Of a stretch of DNA of 64,000 nucleotides, positions 9,320-18,633 are shown piece by piece (the first letter of the stretch is position 1; every line of letters starts with the position of its first letter). The DNA is from Paenibacillus hunanensis. Lineage in GTDB: Bacteria; Bacillota; Bacilli; Paenibacillales; Paenibacillaceae. The stretch is taken from the NCBI RefSeq assembly GCF_014645615.1, contig NZ_BMMB01000004.1:372001-436000 (forward strand), read 5' to 3'. The position numbers and the translations under genes were made by a program. Below the pieces are notes generated by a model. It did not search any database, was not told where the DNA came from, and saw nothing but the letters and a program-made list of their open reading frames with translations.

Positions 9320-9732
9320 ACGCACAAATGTCTGTATTTATAAGTTATTTCGGTGACCCTGTGGAGCCAAATGATGCTACATCAATCAGGAAAGATATTA
9401 TAAATGCTTTTAGAAAGCCCTACCTCAAAAAGGATATGACTACACATGGGTCGTTATGGAATCAATATTCTTTTCCTCAAGGTACAATTACGGTTGACCA
9501 TATAGCGCCAGACAACGATATTTCTGGTTATATGTATGTGGAAGGTAAGGGGAAGGATGAGGTTATTTTTTTAGCTATGTTGTCACAGTTTATAGATTAT
9601 CTTAATGGTCGAGAGGATGGCTTATTCCCAGCTGTGTATTTTGTTGATCGTGAATGTACGATGTGTCTCTGTGAAAATGGGGAGCGAGGTGCAATGAAGC
9701 CTGTCTATCTTTATCAAGGTGGAACGAGGTGA
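9316..9732 (+). CDS. Hypothetical protein, second gene of AT-rich island
   Basis: A 138-residue soluble protein of unknown family. Recognisable stretches are VFISYFGDP near the start and a CTMCLCENG cysteine cluster near residue 115. The start at 9316 is chosen because it overlaps the stop of an upstream mini-ORF; an in-frame ATG four codons later is possible. A short AT-rich spacer of 126 bases with a weak inverted repeat separates it from the next gene. I cannot assign a function. Confidence 0.55.
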   Translation: MNAQMSVFISYFGDPVEPNDATSIRKDIINAFRKPYLKKDMTTHGSLWNQYSFPQGTITVDHIAPDNDISGYMYVEGKGKDEVIFLAMLSQFIDYLNGREDGLFPAVYFVDRECTMCLCENGERGAMKPVYLYQGGTR

Positions 9733-9858
9733 CCTGCTACAAATCGGAGTGACATACCAACAATAACGTTGTTGAATTTTTAATTATTTTTAGAAATGTC
9801 GGTTTAAATGCTACTATGATATAAAAGAAAGACACTGCTCACATAGGTGAGGTGCAAT

Positions 9859-10320
9859 ATGAACAGACTGGAACAAAGCATACGCGAAAAAATAAAAAAA
9901 GAATATCGTCTTCCGCACGATATTGAAGCTATAGCAGCAGCTATCTATACATTGAAAGTTGCTGACAAGTCCGATACGAAACTAATCATAGCAGATTTTT
10001 TAAAAAGTGTAGCTTGCTCCAAATACAGTGATATCGTTAACATTACTTATCAGTATTTAAAGCAACTAGCGCAAAATCAAGGAAAGCTAACGGATGAAGA
10101 ATATCAAAAAATTGCACATTTGTTTGACTCTATACATATATTTTTGGATCTAGGTATGGGGAATGAACATAATGTTGTGGAGAAGTCGGAAAGGCTGATT
10201 TTAGATTTATTAGATAAAAGAGGAGCCACCATACTTTCGACTTCAGACACTTCAAAGCCCTGGTGGAATGAAGTACGAAGGAAGTACAAAGCGAATCGAA
10301 ATGACAAATTAACCATGTAG
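9859..10320 (+). CDS. Hypothetical helical protein, third gene of AT-rich island
   Basis: A 153-residue protein, started at ATG 9859 because AGGTGAGG lies seven bases upstream. The frame is also open from a GTG at 9847. It is predicted to be almost entirely alpha-helical and soluble, with a basic C-terminal tail (RRKYKANRNDK). I do not recognise it. It is followed 15 bases later by another small gene, so the two are likely co-transcribed. Confidence 0.6.
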   Translation: MNRLEQSIREKIKKEYRLPHDIEAIAAAIYTLKVADKSDTKLIIADFLKSVACSKYSDIVNITYQYLKQLAQNQGKLTDEEYQKIAHLFDSIHIFLDLGMGNEHNVVEKSERLILDLLDKRGATILSTSDTSKPWWNEVRRKYKANRNDKLTM

Positions 10321-10335
10321 ATGGAAGGGTGACGT

Positions 10336-10629
10336 ATGCTGGATATAATTAACGCGATTAATGAAAAAATAAAACAAATTCACTTAACTGAAGCCTCGTC
10401 TGAGGAGATTCATAAGTTAATTGTATTAAAGCAAATAGCGATGTATTTGGTAGAAAATGATGTGTCCTCCAAAGTAGACTCTATCGAGCAAATTGAAGAC
10501 GAAGCAACAGGCTATTCGGAATATCGCATTATAAACGATAATGAGTCTGATGATCGATCGCTATGGGCTGAATATAAGGATGGAACGGTCAGAATGAATC
10601 CGGGTGATTTGCTGATAAAAATGAAGTGA
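10336..10629 (+). CDS. Hypothetical small acidic protein, fourth gene of AT-rich island
   Basis: A 97-residue acidic protein (many Glu and Asp) with a helical first half and a C-terminal WAEYKDGTVRMNPGD turn-rich segment. GGAAGGGTGACGT precedes the ATG. It lies 15 bases after the previous gene. It ends only 11 bases before the terminator of the relic T-box on the other strand. The family is unknown to me. Confidence 0.55.
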   Translation: MLDIINAINEKIKQIHLTEASSEEIHKLIVLKQIAMYLVENDVSSKVDSIEQIEDEATGYSEYRIINDNESDDRSLWAEYKDGTVRMNPGDLLIKMK

Positions 10630-10640
10630 GATTACATAGC

Positions 10641-10875
10641 AAAAAGCCCCGTCTCCAGCATAGAGACGGGGCTTAGCTTCTAGGATCATCCTAATGAATC
10701 ACTAACTTACCGCAATTCAGCTTGTCTGATAGCCAATATTATCTATTCCGATAACCAGCTCACTTTACATCATAGACAGTTGCTTATAAAGTCATTCGCA
10801 ATAACCCACCCTGCGACTGCCTTTCACTTACATTAAACTTTTCAAAAGAAGCCTTATTCACACTTCTTCTACATA
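10641..10875 (-). pseudogene. Decayed duplicate of the leuA T-box leader
   Basis: On the reverse strand this region lines up along its length with the leuA T-box: AAGAAGTGTGAATAAGG at the start, GTGAGCTGG, a GATAGATaaTATTGGC-like block, AAGCTGAAT, and an identical terminator stem GCCCCGTCTC/GAGACGGGGC plus TTTTT. The antiterminator core TGGTACCGCG is gone (ATCCTAGAAG stands there) and the specifier segment reads GAA-TGA-C. No leftward gene follows. It sits 14 bases past the stop of the chemoreceptor gene, so its surviving terminator probably ends that operon. Confidence 0.8.
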
Positions 10876-10888
10876 TTCAAAGCCTCGA

Positions 10889-12580
10889 TCAATCCAGCTT
10901 AAACCGCGCCACTGCCTGCTGCAATTCCTCTGCCATATGATGCAAAGTAGCGGTATGCGCAGCGCTTTGCTCCAGAAATGCCAGTTGTTCCTCAGCAGCC
11001 GCACTCACACTTTCGGTACCGGAAGCAATATTTCCTGTCGTTGTTGAAATATACTCCATCGATTGTACAACTTTACCGGAGTTGCCATTCAAATGCTGGA
11101 GCTCATCAGTTACACTGCCGATCTGTTGCGTAGTGCGATCCGTCAATTGCTTGATCGTATGGAACAGCTCATTTACAGAGCCTGCTGCCGCTGTACCCTG
11201 GTGGACTTCTTCGACCATATCATGTACAGATTGTCCGGCTTTGCCTGTTTCGGATTGAATCGCCTGAACTAGGTTGCGGATGCGGACAGCTGATTCATTC
11301 GTTTCATTGGACAGCTTGCGAATCTCGGACGTAACTACGGCAAAGCCGCGTCCGTGCTCGCCTGCACGCGCTGCCTCAATAGCAGCATTCAGGGATAGCA
11401 GATTCGTTTGTGTAGCGATGGAGGAGATCGCATTATTGATTTCCTCGATTTCCTCAGAACGTTTGCCAAGTGAGCGAATAACCTGCTCAATCTGTCCCAT
11501 ACGCGTCTGGATCGCTTGCATCTGCACGGTAACGCGCTGGATTTCCTGTTCTCCCTTGAGCGATTCGGTCTGTGCCTGAATCGCGATATCTCGCGCCTGC
11601 TGGCTGTTTTCATCGATCTGATGGATATTCGAGCTGATGTCATAGATCGACTTGAGCCCATTTTCGACAGTAGAGACCTGCCCGCCAGTATTGCTGGATA
11701 GCTCATACATAATTCCAGCTACATGCTCGGCGGCTTTGCTCGTTTCGGAGGTGCCGCTAGCAACCTCGCGTGAGATCGTAATGACCTGATCTGTATTTCC
11801 GTTAATTTCCTGTACCAGCTCACGCAGATTATTTTTCATCAGGTTAAACGATTCTGCGAGCTGACCGATCTCATCACGCTGCTTCACCTGTACGTCTGCG
11901 ATATTCAGCTCGCCATTAGCAATTTGCTTCGCATTGCTGGAAAGTACACGCAGTGGCTTGGAAATGATTCGAGAGACGAGCGCGCCAATCAGAATGGCAA
12001 GCACTAGATTGAGTACGGTAACGATAATTGCAGTCAGACGCGTAGTGATAATGGTTTGCTCTGTTTGCTCGCGTGCAGCTGTCATCAATGTATCCTGTTC
12101 ATCAGAGAATTGCTGAGCGAATTTGACCAGCACGCCACCCATCGGGATCAGGCTTGTTTTGATATCCAGATAAGCGTTGCTTACTTCAGCAGGTGTCATT
12201 TGAATCAGGCGCTCGGAGCCGGATTTGTAGTAATCATTCATTTTGAGCAGATAGTCGATCTGCTGTAAGCTTTTCGTATCCGTCACTTTGGATCTCATGC
12301 TGTTCAGCAGGTTGGACGTTTGCTGATTGGCGGCTAGCAGCTCGGAGCCGTAATAGGAATCCCGGCTCAGCATGTACGTTAACATATTACTATTTTGAAC
12401 GGTTGCATAAAATTTAAGATTGTCCGCTTCTGACTTGAGGACAGCATATTGATCGAAAATATGATCCGTCGAATCGTGAATTTTATCTAACGAGTGAATA
12501 TAAATCACACCAGCTCCACCTGCAATCAAGGCAATCAGAAGGAAAGAGGCAAGTAGCTTTTGTAAAATCGTCCATTTCAT
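10889..12580 (-). CDS. Methyl-accepting chemotaxis protein
   Basis: A 563-residue chemoreceptor. The start at 12580 is chosen because AAAGGAG lies eight bases upstream; the frame is open nine codons further. A first transmembrane helix (about 8-28) is followed by a helical extracytoplasmic sensor of four-helix-bundle type (about 30-185). A second helix (about 190-212), a HAMP domain and the signalling coiled coil come next. The hairpin tip motif is near [21 protein letters not shown]. It relays ligand binding to CheA/CheW. It follows the sugar-binding lipoprotein gene by 36 bases in the same operon, suggesting it responds to that protein. Confidence 0.93.
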   Translation of the reverse strand: MKWTILQKLLASFLLIALIAGGAGVIYIHSLDKIHDSTDHIFDQYAVLKSEADNLKFYATVQNSNMLTYMLSRDSYYGSELLAANQQTSNLLNSMRSKVTDTKSLQQIDYLLKMNDYYKSGSERLIQMTPAEVSNAYLDIKTSLIPMGGVLVKFAQQFSDEQDTLMTAAREQTEQTIITTRLTAIIVTVLNLVLAILIGALVSRIISKPLRVLSSNAKQIANGELNIADVQVKQRDEIGQLAESFNLMKNNLRELVQEINGNTDQVITISREVASGTSETSKAAEHVAGIMYELSSNTGGQVSTVENGLKSIYDISSNIHQIDENSQQARDIAIQAQTESLKGEQEIQRVTVQMQAIQTRMGQIEQVIRSLGKRSEEIEEINNAISSIATQTNLLSLNAAIEAARAGEHGRGFAVVTSEIRKLSNETNESAVRIRNLVQAIQSETGKAGQSVHDMVEEVHQGTAAAGSVNELFHTIKQLTDRTTQQIGSVTDELQHLNGNSGKVVQSMEYISTTTGNIASGTESVSAAAEEQLAFLEQSAAHTATLHHMAEELQQAVARFKLD

Positions 12581-12616
12581 GAGCAAGGCTCCTTTGGCTA
12601 AAATCAATATTGTCGT

Positions 12617-13609
12617 TTATTGCCACTTCGCAATGTATTTCTCCACATTATCCTTTGTAACGAGTTCGTAAGGCACCATGATCTGCTTTTCAACTGTTTT
12701 TCCAGCGGCAGCGTCAGAAGCAGCCTTGATGGCAGCTGCACCTTGCTCTGGTGCATTTTGGAATACCGTTACCTGTAAACGTCCAGCCTTCATGAATTCG
12801 AGTGCATCCATCGTGGCATCGACACCGGCAAAAATAATGTCCTTGTCTTTGTTTTCAAGCTGAGCAGCTAGAATGGCACCGATGATCATCTCATCATTGT
12901 TAGACACGACTGCCTGGATTGGAGTGCCGGAGGCGAGCCATTTGCCCATTAATGCCATTCCCTGTGCGCGATCATAGTTCGCTGTATCTTCCAGTACAAC
13001 CTTGATGCCCGGGTTTTTACTAATGACCTGCTTATTACCTTCAGTTCGTTTAGCTTGGGCTTCGGTGCCCATCTCACCATTCATAATCGCTACATTACCT
13101 TTGCCCTTGAGCAGCTTGGCAACTTCTTGCATTTGCATCGTGCCTGCGGTCAAGGAGTCAGAGCCTACATAAGCAGTCGCATTATCTACAGATGGATAAT
13201 AGCGATTCACAACCACGATCGGGATATTCGCCTTGTTCGCCAGCTCGATGGAGCTGGTAGCGCTGGCTTCATCCGTTGGAATAAGCACAATCGCACGTAC
13301 ACCACTTTTGATCATCGCGGCAACCTGTTGAACCTGCTGGCTGCTATTATTGGCAGCATCGACATAGGTAGCCTTGATATTGTTTTTGGTTGCAGCTACT
13401 TTCATCCCCTGTGTGATATAGCTGACGAATTTATCACTCATATCGAAAATAGAAACACCGATTTCACTGCCAGCTCCAGTTGTCGTCGCCGCTGTGTCTG
13501 TAGCAGCGGGTGCAGTGGAGGGATCGCTTGCTGGCGCGGCGGTACAAGCGCTCAATAACAGGACAAGCAGACTGGCGATAAGCATAGGGACCAAACGTTT
13601 TTTTGTCAT
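12617..13609 (-). CDS. Sugar-type substrate-binding lipoprotein (periplasmic-binding-protein 1 family)
   Basis: A 330-residue protein started at ATG 13609 with GGAGGA upstream. The signal peptide ends in LLSAC, with lipid attachment at Cys22, followed by a Ser/Thr/Ala linker. The mature part is an RbsB-like type I binding protein: YVDAANNSSQQVQQ, IVLIPTDEAS and FAGVDATMDALEFMKAG. Such proteins bind ribose, xylose, galactose or similar sugars, or autoinducer-2. No permease or ATPase gene is adjacent. The next gene is a chemoreceptor, so a sensing role rather than transport is likely. A CcpA-type site lies just upstream. Confidence 0.9.
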   Translation of the reverse strand: MTKKRLVPMLIASLLVLLLSACTAAPASDPSTAPAATDTAATTTGAGSEIGVSIFDMSDKFVSYITQGMKVAATKNNIKATYVDAANNSSQQVQQVAAMIKSGVRAIVLIPTDEASATSSIELANKANIPIVVVNRYYPSVDNATAYVGSDSLTAGTMQMQEVAKLLKGKGNVAIMNGEMGTEAQAKRTEGNKQVISKNPGIKVVLEDTANYDRAQGMALMGKWLASGTPIQAVVSNNDEMIIGAILAAQLENKDKDIIFAGVDATMDALEFMKAGRLQVTVFQNAPEQGAAAIKAASDAAAGKTVEKQIMVPYELVTKDNVEKYIAKWQ

Positions 13610-13630
13610 AGGATATCCTCCATCCAATTA

Positions 13631-13644
13631 ATAAAGCGCTTACA
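13631..13644 (-). promoter_or_regulatory. Probable cre site (CcpA) before the binding-protein/chemoreceptor operon
   Basis: The reverse strand reads TGTAAGCGCTTTAT, which matches the TGWAANCGNTNWCA consensus except at the last two bases. It lies 22 bases upstream of the ATG, so bound CcpA would block transcription when preferred sugars are present. Confidence 0.5.
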
Positions 13645-13949
13645 TTAAATCTGTTCACGATGCAGCGATTAACAATACGGTTGTATCTACTTGCAAATCG
13701 GTGTTGATGATGTGCTCTCAAGGCGTATAGTCTAACGTAAACTTGCATGATCAGGAACAAAAGCGTTACTATAGTATGCAAATAATTAGAGCCTGCAAGT
13801 ATGAATAGGTGAAGCGACTGTTCCTTACCGTGCTAATCGGCTGAGATAAGCTGTTGAGCATAGCTCGAACCACTTTAATGAATACATTTATCGACTCAAT
13901 TCTGCATTTAGTTTATAGCTGTTCTTCATAAACCGACAAAATAACGACA

Positions 13950-14063
13950 AAAAATCCGATTCCCCTCATTATGCGTACTACAATGAAGAGGGAATCGGAT
14001 GCTATGTATACAGAATGATCAAAATGCTCAACGTTCATAGAGTTGCCTTAGAATCCGCAAATA
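13950..14063 (-). ncRNA. Candidate small RNA or long-leader attenuator
   Basis: On the reverse strand a promoter TTACCA-17-TATAAC (14098-14070) would start a transcript near 14063. It would end at a strong terminator: ATCCGATTCCC (13954-13964) pairs with GGGAATCGGAT (13990-14000), and a TTTTTT run follows in the leftward direction. No ORF of note lies between. The terminator sits about 320 bases upstream of the binding-protein gene, so this is either a free RNA of about 115 bases or an attenuated leader. Confidence 0.4.
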
Positions 14064-14228
14064 TCCTGTGTTATACTAGAATTACTTGTAAATGGTAATA
14101 AAAAAATTTGAAAAACACAAAAAAACCTGTCGCTTTTTGCTTATCGAAAAGTTCTTACCAGCCGAAATAAATGTATGGCCTTTTACTCACACATCATGTT
14201 GAATGCATAAATTTGAAGGAGGACGTTT

Positions 14229-14756
14229 ATGAAGCTCCGGGCTTTGCCTGTTATCATTACTGCCTTAGTGTCGGTTGCAGTATTGTTTGGGGGATTTTTC
14301 GCTTATCGTCAGCTTACTTTGTATAAGCCGCTGATGAATATGGTGACTGCGTACCCTGGTGTCAATTCTGCTCAGATATCCATTAACCAAAAAGAGGTTG
14401 ATTTGAAACTCGATTTAAAATCAAATGCAGATTTGGGTTCGATTATGGAGCAATTCAACAAGCAGAGCATGCCGATTGTAGGCGCTCGTAAAGTAAAATT
14501 AGAAGTTGAAGATCATTCTGATCAACAATTAAATAATATCTGGGAAAATGCGATGTTTCCTGTTTCCCAGGCCATGGCGAATCGCCAATATACGGACATC
14601 CCGAAAACGATGCAGCAAATTGCTGGCAAAAATAGCGGTATAACTGCCAAAGCACAGATGGATGACCGCAACGTCTACGTGTCAATTAGTAATGGAAAAG
14701 CGAGCAAATTTCTTATTTTGCCGCTGAGTGCTCAAGCTACAGGAGGGAATGCCTAA
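14229..14756 (+). CDS. Membrane-anchored protein coupled to an FtsH-like protease
   Basis: A 175-residue protein preceded by GAAGGAGGACG. One N-terminal transmembrane helix (about 8-26) is followed by an extracytoplasmic domain of about 145 residues with alternating strands and helices. I do not recognise the family. Its stop TAA overlaps the ATG of the next gene by one base, so the two are co-translated. The next gene encodes an FtsH-like protease that lacks the usual extracytoplasmic domain. This protein could therefore supply that domain in trans; this is inference from arrangement only. Confidence 0.75.
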   Translation: MKLRALPVIITALVSVAVLFGGFFAYRQLTLYKPLMNMVTAYPGVNSAQISINQKEVDLKLDLKSNADLGSIMEQFNKQSMPIVGARKVKLEVEDHSDQQLNNIWENAMFPVSQAMANRQYTDIPKTMQQIAGKNSGITAKAQMDDRNVYVSISNGKASKFLILPLSAQATGGNA

Positions 14757-16258
14757 TGCCAAAATGGACCAAAGAGATTGCTGTCGGATTCGTCCCTGTG
14801 CTCCTGATTTTTCTAGCTTTTATCGGATATAATATCGTACCACTCGTATTGATTGGTGCGATCGTCGGTGGGTTGCTGTTATTTATGCAGATGCGTGGTG
14901 GGCTTGCCGTTGGAGCAAGTCAGGAGCGTAATCGTAAAAAGAACGGGCCAACCAAGCTAACCTTTGAACAAATTGGCGGTCAGGAAAACGCGAAGCGTGA
15001 GCTACGTGAAGCGTTGGACTTTCTCGTTCGTCATGATGAAATTAACAAATTCGGTATTCGCCCACTGAAAGGTATTTTGCTGACCGGCCCTCCGGGAACA
15101 GGGAAAACGCTCATGGCGAAGGCTGCTGCACATTATACGAATTCTGTATTTGTTAGTGCATCGGGTAGTGAGTTTGTAGAGATGTATGTTGGTGTCGGTG
15201 CAGGTCGTATCCGTGATTTGTTCAAAGATGCGCGTACCCGTGCCGCTCGGGAAAATAAACAAAGTGCGATTATCTTTATCGATGAAATTGACGTAATCGG
15301 TGGTAAGCGTGAAGGTGGACAGCAGCGTGAGTACGATCAGACGCTTAACCAGCTGCTTACCGAGATGGATGGTATTTATAGCAATGAAGCGCCGCGTATT
15401 CTGATTATGGCGGCAACCAACCGTAAAGAAATGCTTGATAGCGCGCTCCTGCGTCCAGGTCGCTTTGACCGTCATATTCAGGTTGATCTGCCCGACAAAA
15501 AGGGTCGTAAGCATATTCTGGAGCTACATGCAGCGAACAAGCCGATTGCCGAGGATGCGAATCTCGATAAGCTGGCTGAGGAAGCATACGGCTTCTCCGG
15601 TGCACAGTTGGAGAGTGTGATGAACGAAGCAGCGATCTATGCGATGCGTCAAAATGAAGAAACGATCTCGCAGCGTCATATGTCGATGGCGATTGATAAA
15701 GTCATGATGGGCGAGAAGACCGACCGCGAATCCAGCGCCGAAGAGAAAAAGCGCGTGGCGATTCACGAGCTGGGACATGCGATTATGGCAGAGGTGGTAC
15801 GCCCTGGTAGTGTAGGGCAGGTAGCACTCAGTCCACGTGGTCAGGCGCTTGGTTATGTACGTCATAATCCGCAGCAGGAGCAATACCTGTATACGAAGCC
15901 ATTTTTAGAACAGCAGCTTATGATTGCGCTGGCAGGCTCGGTAGCAGAGGAAATGTATTATGAGGGTCGCAGTACCGGCTCACGCGGTGACTTTGATCAG
16001 GCATTGAATATCGTGCAAAATATGGTCGAGGCTGGCTTGACTGGACTCGGTATCGTTACGGTAAATATGGTTCCAAAGGAATTGCTGATGAAAGAAAGCA
16101 ATGCGATTTTGGAGGAGCTGGGCGAGCGTACACGCAAGCTGCTGGAGGAACGTCGCTCCATTTTTGACTATTCACTGGATATTTTATTACGTGAAGAAGT
16201 GTTGTCTGGTGAGCAATTCCGCGAACAGTTCAAGAAAAGTTCAAATGTACCGGCTTAA
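14756..16258 (+). CDS. FtsH-like ATP-dependent zinc metalloprotease, short form
   Basis: A 500-residue membrane AAA+ protease. Two N-terminal hydrophobic helices (about 9-27 and 29-46) are joined by only a few residues, whereas classical FtsH has a domain of 70-100 residues between them. Walker A GPPGTGKT (111-118), the pore loop FVEMYVGVG, Walker B IIFIDEID and the second region of homology with RPGRFDR follow. The zinc site HELGH is at 337-341, and a later RGDFDQA supplies a candidate third ligand. It would extract and degrade membrane or soluble proteins. Classical ftsH is normally elsewhere in the chromosome, so this is probably a paralogue. A terminator overlaps its last codons. Confidence 0.9.
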   Translation: MPKWTKEIAVGFVPVLLIFLAFIGYNIVPLVLIGAIVGGLLLFMQMRGGLAVGASQERNRKKNGPTKLTFEQIGGQENAKRELREALDFLVRHDEINKFGIRPLKGILLTGPPGTGKTLMAKAAAHYTNSVFVSASGSEFVEMYVGVGAGRIRDLFKDARTRAARENKQSAIIFIDEIDVIGGKREGGQQREYDQTLNQLLTEMDGIYSNEAPRILIMAATNRKEMLDSALLRPGRFDRHIQVDLPDKKGRKHILELHAANKPIAEDANLDKLAEEAYGFSGAQLESVMNEAAIYAMRQNEETISQRHMSMAIDKVMMGEKTDRESSAEEKKRVAIHELGHAIMAEVVRPGSVGQVALSPRGQALGYVRHNPQQEQYLYTKPFLEQQLMIALAGSVAEEMYYEGRSTGSRGDFDQALNIVQNMVEAGLTGLGIVTVNMVPKELLMKESNAILEELGERTRKLLEERRSIFDYSLDILLREEVLSGEQFREQFKKSSNVPA

Positions 16259-16282
16259 TTCACAAAGCCGGTACTTTTTTTT
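16247..16282 (+). terminator. Terminator overlapping the end of the FtsH-like gene
   Basis: GTACCGGCTT (16247-16256) pairs with AAGCCGGTAC (16264-16273), followed by nine T. The left arm contains the last codons of the gene. Confidence 0.9.
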
Positions 16283-16526
16283 TACTTTTTGGTTGTGCTA
16301 CGGTATTATTAGATGTTGGAGATTATATAGAAGCCCGGCATTATTCATTCGTTGTTTTCGCGCACCCGGCGCTCGTGCCTTCATTGCAAAATGACGTTTG
16401 TTCGAGCCGGTTTTGCTTTAATACAGCTTGAGAAGAATTAATGAAGATGTAAGGGCAGCATGGTATACGGCTGTAGCAAGTCACGTGCATGCCATACCAG
16501 AACATTGGAAGGGTGGAGTAGAAAGC

Positions 16527-17399
16527 ATGAATTTCAAAAGAGTCGGCGTAATCGGCGGCGGTACGATGGGTCAAGGTATCGCAGAGATGCTCGCCAAAAA
16601 AGGCATTGAGGTATTGCTCGTAGAGAAAACGCCTGAGAAGCTAGATAATGCTTGGGATATGATTGAAACCAGTCTGGACAAGCAAATGGAAAAATGGGCA
16701 CTGACTCAAGCAGAGAAAAAGCTCATTCTCGGTAAAATCCAGAAGGTTACTCATTTTGCTGAACTCGGCTCCTGTGAACTCGTGATCGAGACGATCAGTG
16801 AAGATTCCGAAGCGAAAAAAGAAGTATTCGCGCAGCTGGATCAAGTGTGCTCCAGTAAAGTTATTCTGGCAAGTAACACATCCACACTCAGCTTGACGGA
16901 GTTGGCCAGCTCAACCAAGTACCCGGAGCGTGTGATCGGCTTGCACTTCATTTATCCGGTATCCAAAATCGATCTGGTGGAGATCATTCGTGGTCTGCGT
17001 ACATCAGACGATACGTTTGAGCAAACGAAGCAATTCGTAGAAGAAACGGTTGAAAAAAGAGGGATTACGGTCTACGAATCCCCAGGCTTCGTAACAAGCC
17101 GCATCATCTGCCTGCTGATCAATGAGGCACTGCATGTGCTTGAAGAAGGCGTAGCTTCCGCAGAGGATATCGATGACGCGATGCGTGTCGGCTACCAGTT
17201 CCAATATGGACCACTGGAAATGGCAGACCGTTTCGGTCTGGACTCGGTAAATGCAGCGCTGGAGCGTATGTTCCGTGAATATGGCGAGCTGAAATACCGC
17301 CCGGCTATCATTTTGAAAAAGATGGTTCGTGCAGGCAGTCTCGGCGTAAAAACGGGCGAAGGCTTCTTCAAGTATGACAAGGATGGTGACCGGATATGA
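16527..17399 (+). CDS. 3-hydroxyacyl-CoA (3-hydroxybutyryl-CoA) dehydrogenase
   Basis: A 290-residue protein. The frame is open from 16428, but GGTGGAG just upstream and the onset of the Rossmann fold favour the ATG at 16527. The NAD motif GGGTMGQG begins near residue 9. SNTSTLS carries the catalytic Ser, and GLHFIYPV carries the catalytic His. PGFVTSRI replaces the PGFVVNR seen in clostridial enzymes, so the usual Asn is Ser; as far as I recall this is common in Firmicutes homologues. The enzyme interconverts 3-hydroxyacyl-CoA and 3-ketoacyl-CoA. Its TGA overlaps the ackA start (ATGA). The physiological chain length is unknown. Confidence 0.88.
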   Translation: MNFKRVGVIGGGTMGQGIAEMLAKKGIEVLLVEKTPEKLDNAWDMIETSLDKQMEKWALTQAEKKLILGKIQKVTHFAELGSCELVIETISEDSEAKKEVFAQLDQVCSSKVILASNTSTLSLTELASSTKYPERVIGLHFIYPVSKIDLVEIIRGLRTSDDTFEQTKQFVEETVEKRGITVYESPGFVTSRIICLLINEALHVLEEGVASAEDIDDAMRVGYQFQYGPLEMADRFGLDSVNAALERMFREYGELKYRPAIILKKMVRAGSLGVKTGEGFFKYDKDGDRI

Positions 17400-18595
17400 A
17401 AGTTCTCGTAATTAACTCAGGTAGTTCCTCGCTGAAGTATCAGCTCTATGATATGACCGACGAATCCGTACTAGCAAAAGGCTTAGTCGAACGGATCGGA
17501 ATGGATTCTTCCATTTTGACACACAAGCCAACAGGTAAAGACGAAGTCACCGAGGTTAGCGAAATTCTGGAGCACAACACAGCGATTCGCAAAGTTATCG
17601 ACAAGCTGACAGATAGCGTACATGGCGTTGTATCCAGCGTTAGCGAGATCAATGCTGTTGGTCACCGCGTCGTACACGGCGGCGAGTTCTTTAAAGAATC
17701 CGCTATTGTGGATGAGCAAGCGAAAAAGGATATCCGTGCGCTGATCGATCTGGCACCACTGCACAATCCAGCTGCTATCATGGGTATTACTGCATCTGAG
17801 ATCAATATGCCAGGCGTACCGCAGGTCGTTGTATTTGATACAGCGTTCCACCAGACGATGCCAGAGCGTTCTTATCTGTATGCTATTCCACGCGTACTGT
17901 ACAACAAGTACAAAGTACGTCGTTACGGTTTCCACGGCACGTCTCATTATTATGTGAGCCAGGCTGCTGCTGAATTCCTCGGTAAGCCAATCGAAGACCT
18001 GAAGATCATTACAGCGCATATCGGTAATGGCGGCAGTCTGACTGCGATTCAGGACGGGGTGTCTGTCGATACATCGATGGGTATGACACCACTGGAAGGT
18101 CTGATGATGGGTACACGTAGTGGTGATCTTGATCCAGCAATCGTGCCTTACGTAATGAACAAGGAAGAGCTGACTGTAAGTGAAGTGAACTCCATGCTGA
18201 ACAAGCATAGTGGTCTGCTCGCGATCTCCGGTATTAGTAGCGATATGCGCGAAATTACCGACGGTCTGGAAAAAGGCGATTCCCATGCAAAACTGGCATT
18301 CGAAATGTACGAATATCGTTTGCGTAAATATATCGGTTCATACGCAGCAGCGATGAACGGTGTAGACGTGCTTGTATTTACAGCTGGTGTGGGTGAAAAC
18401 TCCGCTATCGTTCGTAAAGCAGTATGCGAAAACCTGAGCTATCTCGGCGTGGAGATTGATGAGGAACTGAACAAAATTCGTTCCGGCGATGCACGTCGCA
18501 TTTCCACACCAAATTCCAAAGTTGAAGTGCTCGTCGTTCCTACCAACGAAGAATTGGTGATCGCTCGTGACACCTACAAGCTCATCAACAAGTAA
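17396..18595 (+). CDS. ackA: Acetate kinase
   Basis: A 399-residue protein of standard acetate kinase length. [11 protein letters not shown] lies at the N-terminus, with GHRVVHGG, the FHGTSH segment and an ATP-site stretch HIGNGGS further on. It converts acetyl phosphate and ADP to acetate and ATP. It overlaps the dehydrogenase gene by four bases and is followed 38 bases later by asnS. Phosphotransacetylase is not nearby. No cre site was seen directly upstream, unlike Bacillus subtilis ackA, which is CcpA-activated. Confidence 0.96.
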   Translation: MKVLVINSGSSSLKYQLYDMTDESVLAKGLVERIGMDSSILTHKPTGKDEVTEVSEILEHNTAIRKVIDKLTDSVHGVVSSVSEINAVGHRVVHGGEFFKESAIVDEQAKKDIRALIDLAPLHNPAAIMGITASEINMPGVPQVVVFDTAFHQTMPERSYLYAIPRVLYNKYKVRRYGFHGTSHYYVSQAAAEFLGKPIEDLKIITAHIGNGGSLTAIQDGVSVDTSMGMTPLEGLMMGTRSGDLDPAIVPYVMNKEELTVSEVNSMLNKHSGLLAISGISSDMREITDGLEKGDSHAKLAFEMYEYRLRKYIGSYAAAMNGVDVLVFTAGVGENSAIVRKAVCENLSYLGVEIDEELNKIRSGDARRISTPNSKVEVLVVPTNEELVIARDTYKLINK

Positions 18596-18633
18596 GAACG
18601 GCAGCAACGCATAGACAAGGGGAGAATATAGGA

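Noticed and set aside
16527..17399. Loss of the catalytic Asn in the 3-hydroxyacyl-CoA dehydrogenase
   Set aside because: PGFVTSR in place of PGFVVNR is, as far as I recall, common in Firmicutes homologues, so it is not a sign of inactivation here.
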